Source: Clostridium sp. CCUG 7971
GTDB lineage: Bacteria > Bacillota > Clostridia > Peptostreptococcales > Peptostreptococcaceae
DNA length: 36,244 bases
Assembly (NCBI RefSeq): GCF_017590215.1
Contig: NZ_JAFFPK010000014.1
Location: forward strand, 1-36,244
Reading direction: 5' to 3'
This document shows positions 25,969-33,425 of this stretch, one piece after another (the stretch's first letter is position 1; each line of letters opens with the position of its first letter). The notes under the pieces are model-generated. The model saw only the letters and a list, made by a program, of their open reading frames with translations. It ran no database searches and had not been told where the DNA came from. The position numbers and the translations under genes are program-made.

Positions 25969-27345
25969 ATGAAGCATCCATTTAAAAAAATAGGATCATT
26001 ATTAGCAGTTACAGTTATGGTTATGGGATCACTAGTTGGTTGTTCATCTACAGAGGGAGATAAAAAAGATGAAGGTGCTAAAGGAGAAGCAGCTTCAGGA
26101 AAAATTGAGGGGAAACTTGATGTAGCAGTATTTGAAGGGGGATTTGGTACGGCATTTTGGGAAGAAGCAGAAAAGAAATTTGAGGAAAAATATCCAGATG
26201 TTGATGTTGTATTAAATGCAAGTCCGAATATAGGAGATGTAATAAGACCACAAATAGCAAGTGGAAATTCTCCGGATTTTATATACCATAGTGCTCAAAA
26301 TGCTCAAAGTGTTGCTAAAGCTTTAATAAAAGATAAAAACTTAGCTGATTTAACAGATGTATTTGAAAAACCTGCACCAGGAGAAGATAAGCCAATAAAA
26401 GATAAGATGATGGAAGGATTCTTAGATAAGCCATCTTGTGCTCCATATGAAGATGGAAAAGTTTACCTTGCACCACTTTATTATAATGTAACAGGTCTTT
26501 GGTATAATAAAGCATTATTTGAAGAAAAGGGATGGGAAGTTCCGAAAACTTGGGATCAATTCTTTGAATTAGGCAAAAAAGCTAAGGCTGAAGGTGTAGC
26601 TTTATTTACATACCAAGGTCAAAGCCCAGGATACTTAGAAGCAATAGTATGGCCAGCAATAGCATCATATGCTGGTGAAAGTGCAGTAGAAGATATATTT
26701 AATTTTAAAGAAGGTGCTTGGGATAAGCCAGAAGTTAAAGAGGCACTTGCTAATATAGAAAAAATAGGAAAAGATGGAGATTTATTAAAAGGAACAGTAG
26801 CTATGAACCATATTCAAGCTCAAACTGCTCACTTAAAAGGGGAAGCTTTATTCTGTCCTAATGGTAACTGGTATGAAGGTGAAATGAAAGATGCTATCCA
26901 AGAAGGATGGAAGTGGGGATTCATGGCACCACCAGCTGCTAAAGAAGGTTCAGATCAATTTGTATCTACAATGATAGAAGAAATGTATATACCAAAAAAT
27001 TCTGATAACATAGAAACATCTAAAGAATTCATGAGATTCTTATACAGTGATGAAATGGTAGAAGCCAATGCTAAATTAAATCAAGCCGTAGTTCCAACTA
27101 AAGATGCTCTAAATATAGCGAAACAATATTTACCAGAATCAAACTACAATTGTTTAACAGTATTTGAAAGTGGAGTAAAGCCAATAGTTGAAGCTTGGAA
27201 AACTGTAGAAAATACTGAAATAAATATGAGAGAAGAAGTATTTGGTAAAGCAGGAGCTGTATTTAACGGAGAAGTAAGTGCACAAGGATGGGTTGATGGA
27301 TTAAAGAAATCAAATGAAAAAGTAATAAGTGCAATGAGTAAATAA
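25969..27345 (+). CDS. Carbohydrate ABC transporter substrate-binding lipoprotein (NgcE-like)
   Basis: A 458-aa sugar receptor. The lipoprotein signal ends in the lipobox LVGC (Cys near residue 26), then a charged linker. The mature region begins KLDVAVFEGGFGTAFWEEAE and has family-1 features such as YNVTGLWYNKALFEEKGWEVPKTWD in two parts. It resembles the N-acetylglucosamine/chitobiose-binding NgcE group more than maltose binders. AGGAGGGG at 25957-25964 sets the ATG at 25969 rather than the upstream ATG at 25933. A terminator follows directly, and no permease or ATPase gene is next to it, so the channel must be encoded elsewhere or the protein acts as a sensor partner of the kinase. The adjacent phosphorylase suggests galacto-N-biose or lacto-N-biose as ligand. 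Confidence 0.86.
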   Translation: MKHPFKKIGSLLAVTVMVMGSLVGCSSTEGDKKDEGAKGEAASGKIEGKLDVAVFEGGFGTAFWEEAEKKFEEKYPDVDVVLNASPNIGDVIRPQIASGNSPDFIYHSAQNAQSVAKALIKDKNLADLTDVFEKPAPGEDKPIKDKMMEGFLDKPSCAPYEDGKVYLAPLYYNVTGLWYNKALFEEKGWEVPKTWDQFFELGKKAKAEGVALFTYQGQSPGYLEAIVWPAIASYAGESAVEDIFNFKEGAWDKPEVKEALANIEKIGKDGDLLKGTVAMNHIQAQTAHLKGEALFCPNGNWYEGEMKDAIQEGWKWGFMAPPAAKEGSDQFVSTMIEEMYIPKNSDNIETSKEFMRFLYSDEMVEANAKLNQAVVPTKDALNIAKQYLPESNYNCLTVFESGVKPIVEAWKTVENTEINMREEVFGKAGAVFNGEVSAQGWVDGLKKSNEKVISAMSK

Positions 27346-27365
27346 TTCACTATAGAAAGTGAAAT

Positions 27366-27397
27366 AAAAAAGGCTGCTTAGCTGCAGCCTTTTTTTA
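27366..27397 (+). terminator. Rho-independent terminator after the binding-protein gene
   Basis: AAAAAAGGCTGC pairs with GCAGCCTTTTTT across a 6-base loop. It separates the lipoprotein gene from the phosphorylase gene, so the latter probably has its own promoter in 27398-27520, where I see no convincing hexamer pair. Confidence 0.92.
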
Positions 27398-27536
27398 TAA
27401 AATATAGATATATTTTGAATACATTAAACAATAATAATTTTTCTATTAAAGTTTATACAATTAATTTTACTTATGTAGATTTTAATAGGAAAATTAAAAC
27501 TAATACATACTAATACAAAAATGGGGGGAAGGACAA

Positions 27537-29696
27537 ATGGCAGGTAAGGGAAGAGTAACAATACCAACAGATGTAGGAATTGATGAATTAATGAAAGAAG
27601 TCATACAAAAGTGGGGAGCAGATGCAATTAGAGATTGTGATGGTACAAAATTATCAAGTGATTTACAAAGCTTAAATTTAAAAATGTACTCAACGTATCT
27701 ACCAACAAGAAATGATCAAAAATGGGCAAAAGACCATTCAGACCAACTTCAACAATTATATATTGTAAGTGATTCACAAATAGCAACAGAATCAACACTT
27801 TCGATAGATATAATGAAAGGTTTTTATAAAGAACAATTTAAACCAAACACAAAAGATGATATTAAAACTTTATGGGAAGTTATAGATAGAACTACTGGTG
27901 AAAAATTAGACAGTGATAAGTGGGAATATAACTATGAGACTGAAAATGTGATAGTAAAAGAAGCTATACCTTTTCATGAATATACAGTAAGCTTTTTAGT
28001 TTACCAAATATGGGACCCAACTCAAATGTATAACCATATAACTAACAATTGGGGAGATAAGCCTCATGAAATGCCTTATGATGGAAGACATAAAGAAACA
28101 TTTGAACATATGAAAAGTTATCTTAAATATTGGATAGAAGAAAATCCAGAAATAGATGTAGTAAGATTTACAACTTTCTTTTACCACTTTACATTAATAT
28201 ATAATGATATGGCAAAAGAAAAGTTTGTTGATTGGTTTGGGTATTCTTCATCTCTTAGTAAAGAGTGTTTAGATGAATTTGAAAAAGAAAAAGGATATAG
28301 ACTTAGAGCTGAAGATATTATAGATGAAGGATACTACAATTCACCATTTAGAATACCTTCTAAAGAATATTTAGACTTTGTAGATTTCCAATCAAAGTTT
28401 GTAGCAACTCATGCTAAGGAATTTGTAGATATAGCACATGATGCTAAAAAAGAAGCTATGATGTTTTTAGGTGATAACTGGATAGGTACAGAGCCATATG
28501 GAAAATATTTTGAATCAATAGGTCTTGATGCAGTAGTAGGTTCAGTTGGTAATGGAACTACTATGAGAATGATATCAGATATTCCAGGTGTTAAATATAC
28601 AGAAGGTAGATTTTTACCATACTTCTTCCCAGATGTATTTAGAGAAGGTGGAGACCCAGTAGGAGAAGCTAGAGAAAACTGGACTCAAGCAAGACGTGCA
28701 ATACTTAGAAAGCCACTTGATAGAATAGGTTATGGTGGATATTTAGGATTAGCACTACAGTTTCCTGAATTTGTTGAAGAAGTAGAAAGAATATGTGAAG
28801 AATTTAGAACAATACATGATAATATAAAAGAAACATTAGCTCACACTGCACCATTTAAAGTAGCTATACTTAACTGTTTTGGAAAAATGAGAAGTTGGCA
28901 AACAAACCAAGTAGCTCACGCTCTTTGGTACAAAGAAATATATTCATACGTTGGGGTAATAGAGTGCTTAAGTGGAATGCCAGTAGATGTTGAATTTATA
29001 AACTTTGAAGATATAAGAGATGGAGTACCAAGTGATATTGGAGTAATAATAAATGCTGGAGATGCTATGACTGCTTGGAGTGGTGGAGAAAACTGGATAG
29101 ATGAAGAAATAATAACTACTTTAAGAAAATGGGTATATGAAGGCGGAGGATTTATAGGAGTGGGTGAACCTACTGCTTATCAAAAGCAAGGCAAGTACTT
29201 CCAATTATTTGATGTACTTGGAGTAGATAGAGAATTAACTTATGGATTATCATATAGAAAGTATCATGAAGAAACTAAAAATCACTTTATAATAGATGAA
29301 ATAAGTGATAAATTTAACTTTGGTGAAGGTAAAGAAGGAGTATTTAAAAAGAGAAATAGTGTAGAAATACTATCTATTCATAAAGGAGATATAGCTTTAT
29401 CTACTAACACTTATGGAAAAGGTAGAGCAGTTTATATGTCAGGACTTCCGTATACTCCAGAAAACTGTAGATTACTTTTAAGAAGTATTTACTGGGCTAA
29501 AAATATGGAAGATAAGATGAAAGAATACTATGTAAGTAATATAAATACAGAGTGTGCAGCGTTTACTGAAGTTTCAAAAATGGCTGTTATAAATAACTCT
29601 TTTGAAACACAAATTACAGATGTATATGTAAAAGGAGAAGTAGTTGAAACTTTAACACTAAATCCTGGCGAACTTGTCTGGATGAATATTAAATAA
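27537..29696 (+). CDS. lnpA: 1,3-beta-galactosyl-N-acetylhexosamine phosphorylase (GH112)
   Basis: A 719-aa cytoplasmic enzyme (EC 2.4.1.211). It splits galacto-N-biose or lacto-N-biose with phosphate into galactose 1-phosphate and GalNAc or GlcNAc. The family start GRVTIPTDVGIDELM and the segment FLGDNWIGTEPYG are plain; the Asp there is residue 313, the same position as the general acid Asp313 known in the Bifidobacterium longum enzyme. The order is a TIM-barrel catalytic domain, a Rossmann-like middle domain (GVIINAGDAMTAWSGGENW near residue 503) and a C-terminal beta domain. GGGGGAAGGA supports the ATG. The partner genes nahK, galT and galE are not in the window. It indicates use of mucin core or milk glycans. 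Confidence 0.95.
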   Translation: MAGKGRVTIPTDVGIDELMKEVIQKWGADAIRDCDGTKLSSDLQSLNLKMYSTYLPTRNDQKWAKDHSDQLQQLYIVSDSQIATESTLSIDIMKGFYKEQFKPNTKDDIKTLWEVIDRTTGEKLDSDKWEYNYETENVIVKEAIPFHEYTVSFLVYQIWDPTQMYNHITNNWGDKPHEMPYDGRHKETFEHMKSYLKYWIEENPEIDVVRFTTFFYHFTLIYNDMAKEKFVDWFGYSSSLSKECLDEFEKEKGYRLRAEDIIDEGYYNSPFRIPSKEYLDFVDFQSKFVATHAKEFVDIAHDAKKEAMMFLGDNWIGTEPYGKYFESIGLDAVVGSVGNGTTMRMISDIPGVKYTEGRFLPYFFPDVFREGGDPVGEARENWTQARRAILRKPLDRIGYGGYLGLALQFPEFVEEVERICEEFRTIHDNIKETLAHTAPFKVAILNCFGKMRSWQTNQVAHALWYKEIYSYVGVIECLSGMPVDVEFINFEDIRDGVPSDIGVIINAGDAMTAWSGGENWIDEEIITTLRKWVYEGGGFIGVGEPTAYQKQGKYFQLFDVLGVDRELTYGLSYRKYHEETKNHFIIDEISDKFNFGEGKEGVFKKRNSVEILSIHKGDIALSTNTYGKGRAVYMSGLPYTPENCRLLLRSIYWAKNMEDKMKEYYVSNINTECAAFTEVSKMAVINNSFETQITDVYVKGEVVETLTLNPGELVWMNIK

Positions 29697-29710
29697 ATAT
29701 ATTAAGCTAT

Positions 29711-29745
29711 AAAACTGTACAATAATAATTTGTGCAGTTTTTTTA
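29711..29745 (+). terminator. Rho-independent terminator after lnpA
   Basis: AAAACTGTACAA pairs with TTGTGCAGTTTT (one wobble) across a 7-base loop, followed by a T-run. Confidence 0.88.
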
Positions 29746-29775
29746 TTATATTTTATAGTAAAATGTTTATGCATG

Positions 29776-29804
29776 TTGAAAAAATACTAAAGGTAGTATA
29801 GTAT
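29776..29804 (+). promoter_or_regulatory. Possible promoter of the first cobalamin riboswitch transcript
   Basis: TTGAAA at 29776-29781 and TAGTAT at 29799-29804 with a 17-base gap, about 24 bases before the riboswitch. Other AT-rich -10 candidates overlap. Confidence 0.35.
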
Positions 29805-29827
29805 TATATTATAGATAACAACTTAAA

Positions 29828-29990
29828 ATATTGTAGGTGCTTTAATATAGCATAAAGGGAAAAAGGTCAAAGCCTTTGCAGCACCCGCTACTGTAATGTG
29901 GACGAACGTTTAAAACCACTGTAAGATTTTTATGGGAAGGTAAACTAGTAGGATGAAGCTAAGCCAGGATACCTGCCTATAATATCAAAG
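29828..29990 (+). ncRNA. Cobalamin (B12) riboswitch 1
   Basis: The B12 box AGCCAGGATACCTGCC is at 29962-29977, matching the consensus AGCCAGGARACCTGCC with T for R. The core upstream is also clear: GGGAA then AAAGGTCAAAGCC and GCAGCACCCGCTACTGT, followed by GGGAAGG and GGATGAAGC. P1 forms from 29828-29837 and 29976-29985. It lies upstream of an orphan OmpR-type regulator gene, with a terminator hairpin at 30057-30084 as the likely expression platform. Adenosylcobalamin or another corrinoid would be expected to lower expression. Confidence 0.93.
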
Positions 29991-30056
29991 AAGTTCTTCG
30001 GGGATGGGGAATATTCTTATTATCAAATATGAGATAAATGCATTAATGATATAAAG

Positions 30057-30084
30057 AAAACTCAGCCAATATGGTTGAGTTTTT
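30057..30084 (+). terminator. Riboswitch-associated terminator ahead of the regulator gene
   Basis: AAACTCAGCC pairs with GGTTGAGTTT (one G-T wobble) around a 5-base loop, followed by a short T-run. It lies between the B12 aptamer and the regulator gene. A long-range alternative pairing (29987-30005 with 30134-30158) encloses it. Confidence 0.75.
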
Positions 30085-30204
30085 AAACTTTTATTAAATT
30101 AATTTAGGAGTAATTAATTTTATAAAATGTTTTATCCCCCAGATAAAAGAACTTCTTTATATATATAAAAAGTCAATTTTACAAAGTGGGGAGTGTGAAA
30201 TAAA

Positions 30205-30888
30205 GTGTCAAATATATCAATTTTGATATGTGATGCTCAAGAGTCAGTGCATGACACAATGGGAAAATATTTAAAATTAGAGGGGATGAACTATGTATCT
30301 GCATATGATGGAGTAGAAGCATTATACAAAGCAAAGACGATTAAGCCTAATTTAATCTTATTAGACTTGATGATGCAAAATATGTCAGGTACTGATGTTT
30401 GCAGAGAGATTCGTAAAAATAGTAATGTACCAATTATTATACTTAGTGAGAAATCAGAAACTATAGATAGGATAATTGGTTTAGAATTAGGTGCAGATGA
30501 TTATATTGCAAAGCCATTTTCAGAAAGAGAAGTTGTAACACGCATAAAGGCAGTGTTAAGGAGAACAGAAAATATAAAAAAAACAAGCAATTATATAAAA
30601 TATAAAGATCTTGAAATTAATATAGATAGCTATGAGGTATACATAAAAGGAGAGTTAGTAAAAATTACACCAAAGGAAATAAAAATACTTCATATGCTTG
30701 TTTCTAATCCAGATAATATATTAAATAGAGAGCATATATTATCTGAAGTTTGGGGGTATGACTATCTTGGAGATACTAGAGTTGTAGATACTCAAATTAA
30801 AAGACTTAGGAAAAAGATTAAACAATATGATTTAAGTTGGAAAATTAAATCAATATATGGAGTTGGATATAAGCTTGCAACATCTTAA
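30205..30888 (+). CDS. Orphan OmpR/PhoB-family response regulator with atypical receiver
   Basis: A 227-aa regulator. The receiver (residues 1-118) keeps the phosphoacceptor Asp54 (LLDLMMQN), Ser81 at the switch position and Lys103 (AKPFSE). The acidic metal pocket, normally DDE after beta-1, reads CDAQE, so the second acid is Ala11. Phosphorylation may therefore be weak or absent. The C-terminal winged helix (about residues 130-226) is typical: LVKITPKEIKILHMLVSNP, VWGYDYLGDTRVVDTQIKRLRKK and the wing IYGVGYKL. The start is GTG with GGGGAG about 11 bases ahead. No kinase gene adjoins it. A B12 riboswitch lies upstream and a second B12-controlled operon downstream, whose promoter has 11-bp direct repeats suited to this family. 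Confidence 0.9.
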   Translation: MSNISILICDAQESVHDTMGKYLKLEGMNYVSAYDGVEALYKAKTIKPNLILLDLMMQNMSGTDVCREIRKNSNVPIIILSEKSETIDRIIGLELGADDYIAKPFSEREVVTRIKAVLRRTENIKKTSNYIKYKDLEINIDSYEVYIKGELVKITPKEIKILHMLVSNPDNILNREHILSEVWGYDYLGDTRVVDTQIKRLRKKIKQYDLSWKIKSIYGVGYKLATS

Positions 30889-30927
30889 TAAAAATATATC
30901 TGGAGATATCTATGTGATAAATAAATT

Positions 30928-30968
30928 AAAAAGAGAGCTATTTAATATATTAAATAGCTCTCTTTTTT
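30928..30968 (+). terminator. Strong terminator after the response-regulator gene
   Basis: AGAGAGCTATTTAATA and TATTAAATAGCTCTCT form a perfect palindrome (30932-30963), flanked by A's on the left and T's on the right. It isolates the regulator from the downstream operon. Confidence 0.92.
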
Positions 30969-31061
30969 CATTTATTTATATGAATTATAGCGGATACTAA
31001 GTCAGTTTTAGATAAATACTTTAGTATATTTTGTAATATTTTATAAAATGTACTATTTATG

Positions 31062-31114
31062 ACACAATTACAACACAATTATGACACAATTAAAACAATT
31101 CACAGATATATAAT
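31062..31114 (+). promoter_or_regulatory. Promoter with three 11-bp-phased direct repeats (candidate OmpR-family operator)
   Basis: ACACAATTA occurs exactly three times at 31062-31070, 31073-31081 and 31084-31092, an 11-base period. A partial ACAATT follows at 31095-31100. A -10 TATAAT lies at 31109-31114, and the third repeat covers where the -35 would be; no good -35 exists otherwise. Such repeats overlapping the -35 are the classic layout of PhoB/PhoP/OmpR-type activated promoters. The promoter drives the leader of the second B12 riboswitch. Which regulator binds is inference; the orphan regulator next door is the obvious candidate. Confidence 0.65.
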
Positions 31115-31214
31115 AATAGTATAGAATAAATTTTTTAAGTAGGTTTACATAGATTAGCTAAATAAATTATAAGTTATTATTTCAATAAATTATTCAAAAT
31201 AAAAAGTAAGTATA

Positions 31215-31372
31215 AATGGTAAAGGTGTAATTATTACTTAATAGGGAATTTGGTTAGATGCCAAAGCTGCCCCAGTAACTGTATTCGATGACGAATTAGC
31301 AATACCACTGTGAAAAACGGGAAGGTGCTAAAGAGGATGAATCGTAAGCCAGGAGACCTGCCTATACCAAAT
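31215..31372 (+). ncRNA. Cobalamin (B12) riboswitch 2
   Basis: The B12 box AGCCAGGAGACCTGCC at 31347-31362 is a perfect consensus. Upstream core elements are GGGAATTTGG, GATGCCAAAGCTGCCCC, AGTAACTGT, CCACTGTG, CGGGAAGG and GAGGATGAATCG. P1 forms between about 31217-31226 and 31361-31370. A hairpin at 31374-31391 (ATCTTTC with GAGAGAT, loop TGGG) fits P13, whose loop contacts the aptamer. It lies in the leader of the three-gene DUF4430/barrel operon and should repress it when corrinoid is plentiful. Confidence 0.95.
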
Positions 31373-31399
31373 ATATCTTTCTGGGGAGAGATTTTAGAA

Positions 31400-31477
31400 A
31401 ATGTAGTATTTTGTTTATATACTACATTAGAATAGCCCTTTCTAGATAGATATTTGTAATAAATATCTATTTTTTTT
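31400..31477 (+). terminator. Expression platform of riboswitch 2: hairpin plus terminator
   Basis: First hairpin: AATGTAGTAT with ATACTACATT (31400-31428). Second: ATAGATATTT with AAATATCTAT across a 5-base loop (31446-31470), followed by seven T's, a canonical terminator. The leader continues to the GTG at 31615 with no other gene; a GAGGAGG string at 31550-31556 has no start codon nearby, and AATTTAATT/AATTAAATT (31568-31598) forms a hairpin just before the real ribosome site. Confidence 0.85.
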
Positions 31478-31614
31478 ATGAAATAGTTAAAAAATAGTAG
31501 CTATATGTTGATTAATAACTAGTAATTTAAAAGATTATTTAAAATAAGAGGAGGAGATAGTTCTATAAATTTAATTAGGGAAATAAAGCAATTAAATTAG
31601 AGGGGGAGAAGAAA

Positions 31615-33393
31615 GTGAGAAATAAGATAGCTAAAAAAATAACTACATTATTAATAACAATAGCTATATGTTTAGTAAGTATACCGATATCTTTTGCAGA
31701 GTCTCCGAAGGGATATGTGACTATATCTGTAGAGAAATTTACTTTAGGTCAAGGGTACATAAAAGATCCAGTTAAAGTACCATTTTATGAGGGGCAGAGT
31801 GTAGCACATTTAATAGATGAATTATTAGGTGGTAAAGACAATTACACAAATACTGGTAGTATAGGAGATACTTCAGGAACTGTAGAAACAGGATTTTATT
31901 TAGCAAGTGTAAAAGATGGTTTTGATGGATCTGAAAAAACAAATATACCTAAATACATACTAGAGGAAATAGAAAAGGATGGTAACAGTGTTGAATATGA
32001 AAGATTAGAACCAGGATTTTTAGGTGAATTTGATTATACCAATATGTCAGGGTGGATGTATTGTGTAAATAACTGGTTCCCAAACTATGGAAGTTCTGTA
32101 TGTTGGCCTAAAGATGGGGATGTTATAAGATGGCAATTCACTACATATGGATATGGAATGGATATTGGTGCAAATGGATTTGGAGCAGGAAAACCATATG
32201 TTGATATAGCTAATAAAGACTTACTTACAAAAGAAGTAGCAGAAATAAACAGTTCATCAGATAAATCTAAAATTCTTTCAAATACTCAAGTTAAAAATGC
32301 ATATGATAAGGCATATAAAGTTCTTGAAAAGGTAGATTCATCTCAAATAGAAGTAAATAATTCGTTAGAACAACTTAATGATGCTTTAAATGCAGATCCA
32401 GAACCACCGGTTACGCCAGAGCCACCAGTTACTCCAGACATAAAACCACCAGTAAGACCAAACCCACCAGAAGAGAAACCAGAGGTGAAGCCTGAGGAAG
32501 TAAAAGAAGAAAAAATAATTGGAAATACAAGATATGAAACAGCAGTTAAGGTATCAAAGAGTGGATGGGATAGTACCAATAATGTAGTAATAGTAAATGG
32601 AGATAAATTACCAGATGCACTAGCTGCTACACCATTTGCAAAACAAAAAGATGCACCTATTTTATTGACAAATACAGATAAATTAAATAAAGAAACAAAG
32701 TCAGAATTAGAAAGATTACAAGCTAAAAATGCTTTTATAATAGGTGGAGAAAGCGTTGTATCTAAAGCTGTCAAAAGCGAATTAGAAAAAATGGGAATAA
32801 AAGTAGATAGAATATCAGGAAGTACAAGATTTGAAACATCATTAGAAATAGCTAAGAAGATATCTAATGTATCTGAAATAGCAGTAGTAAATGGAGAAAA
32901 AGGACTTTCAGATGCAACTTCAATAGCAGCAGTAGCAGCTAATAAAAATATGCCAATAGTTCTTATGCCAAACAAAGGGACAAACATATATGATCAATTT
33001 ATTAAAGATAATAATATACAAAAAACATATATAATAGGGCAAACGGGAGTTATATCAACTGAAATAGAAAGTAAACTACCAAATAGTGAAAGAATTGGTG
33101 GATTAGACAGAAATGAAACTAATGCTAAGATAATAGAGAAATTCTATACAAGTAGCAAATTAGACAATATGTTTGTATGTAAAAATGGAAGTGTTAAGCA
33201 AGATCAATTAATAGATGCATTATCAGTTGGTGTATTAGCTGCAAAAGAAAACTCACCAGTTGTTATTGTAGGAAATAGCTTAAGTGAGTATCAAAAAAAT
33301 GTTCTAAAAAATAAAGAAGTTAAAAAAATGACACAAATTGGAGGCGGATGTGAAAAGGCATTTGAAGATATAAAAGGTTTATATAAGAAATAG
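31615..33393 (+). CDS. Cell-wall-anchored DUF4430 protein with three CWB2 repeats
   Basis: A 592-aa surface protein. The order is: signal peptide (cleavage after SFA, residue 28), a DUF4430 domain at about residues 33-195 (VPFYEGQSV; MSGWMYCVNNWFPN; GDVIRWQFTTYGYG), a short helical domain (about 200-258), a Pro-rich linker (about 262-298), and three CWB2 repeats starting near residues 302, 402 and 495. The first contains APILLTN, the anchoring type used by Clostridioides-group cell-wall proteins. DUF4430 is the transcobalamin-like C-terminal domain. GTG start with GGGGGAG at 31602-31608. Under B12-riboswitch control and first in the operon, it is a likely wall-bound corrinoid-binding protein; ligand binding is inferred, not shown. 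Confidence 0.9.
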   Translation: MRNKIAKKITTLLITIAICLVSIPISFAESPKGYVTISVEKFTLGQGYIKDPVKVPFYEGQSVAHLIDELLGGKDNYTNTGSIGDTSGTVETGFYLASVKDGFDGSEKTNIPKYILEEIEKDGNSVEYERLEPGFLGEFDYTNMSGWMYCVNNWFPNYGSSVCWPKDGDVIRWQFTTYGYGMDIGANGFGAGKPYVDIANKDLLTKEVAEINSSSDKSKILSNTQVKNAYDKAYKVLEKVDSSQIEVNNSLEQLNDALNADPEPPVTPEPPVTPDIKPPVRPNPPEEKPEVKPEEVKEEKIIGNTRYETAVKVSKSGWDSTNNVVIVNGDKLPDALAATPFAKQKDAPILLTNTDKLNKETKSELERLQAKNAFIIGGESVVSKAVKSELEKMGIKVDRISGSTRFETSLEIAKKISNVSEIAVVNGEKGLSDATSIAAVAANKNMPIVLMPNKGTNIYDQFIKDNNIQKTYIIGQTGVISTEIESKLPNSERIGGLDRNETNAKIIEKFYTSSKLDNMFVCKNGSVKQDQLIDALSVGVLAAKENSPVVIVGNSLSEYQKNVLKNKEVKKMTQIGGGCEKAFEDIKGLYKK

Positions 33394-33425
33394 GATATAG
33401 AAGATTAGATAAGGAGGAAAAAGTA

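Noticed and set aside
31062-31092. Three short direct repeats as a CRISPR or iteron origin
   Set aside because: Nine-base units at an 11-base period overlapping a -10/-35 region fit an operator better; there are no spacers, replication gene or DnaA boxes nearby.
32395-32515. Repetitive Pro/Glu-coding stretch as a possible DNA repeat array
   Set aside because: The repeats encode a short Pro-rich linker between domains; no spacer structure or CRISPR-like regularity is present.
32343-32987. Long - strand open frame (214 codons) inside the CWB2 protein gene
   Set aside because: It lies wholly antisense to clear CWB2 repeats, has no ribosome site, and its Ser/Phe/Thr-rich composition is what the opposite strand of this Lys/Glu/Asn/Pro-rich gene gives.
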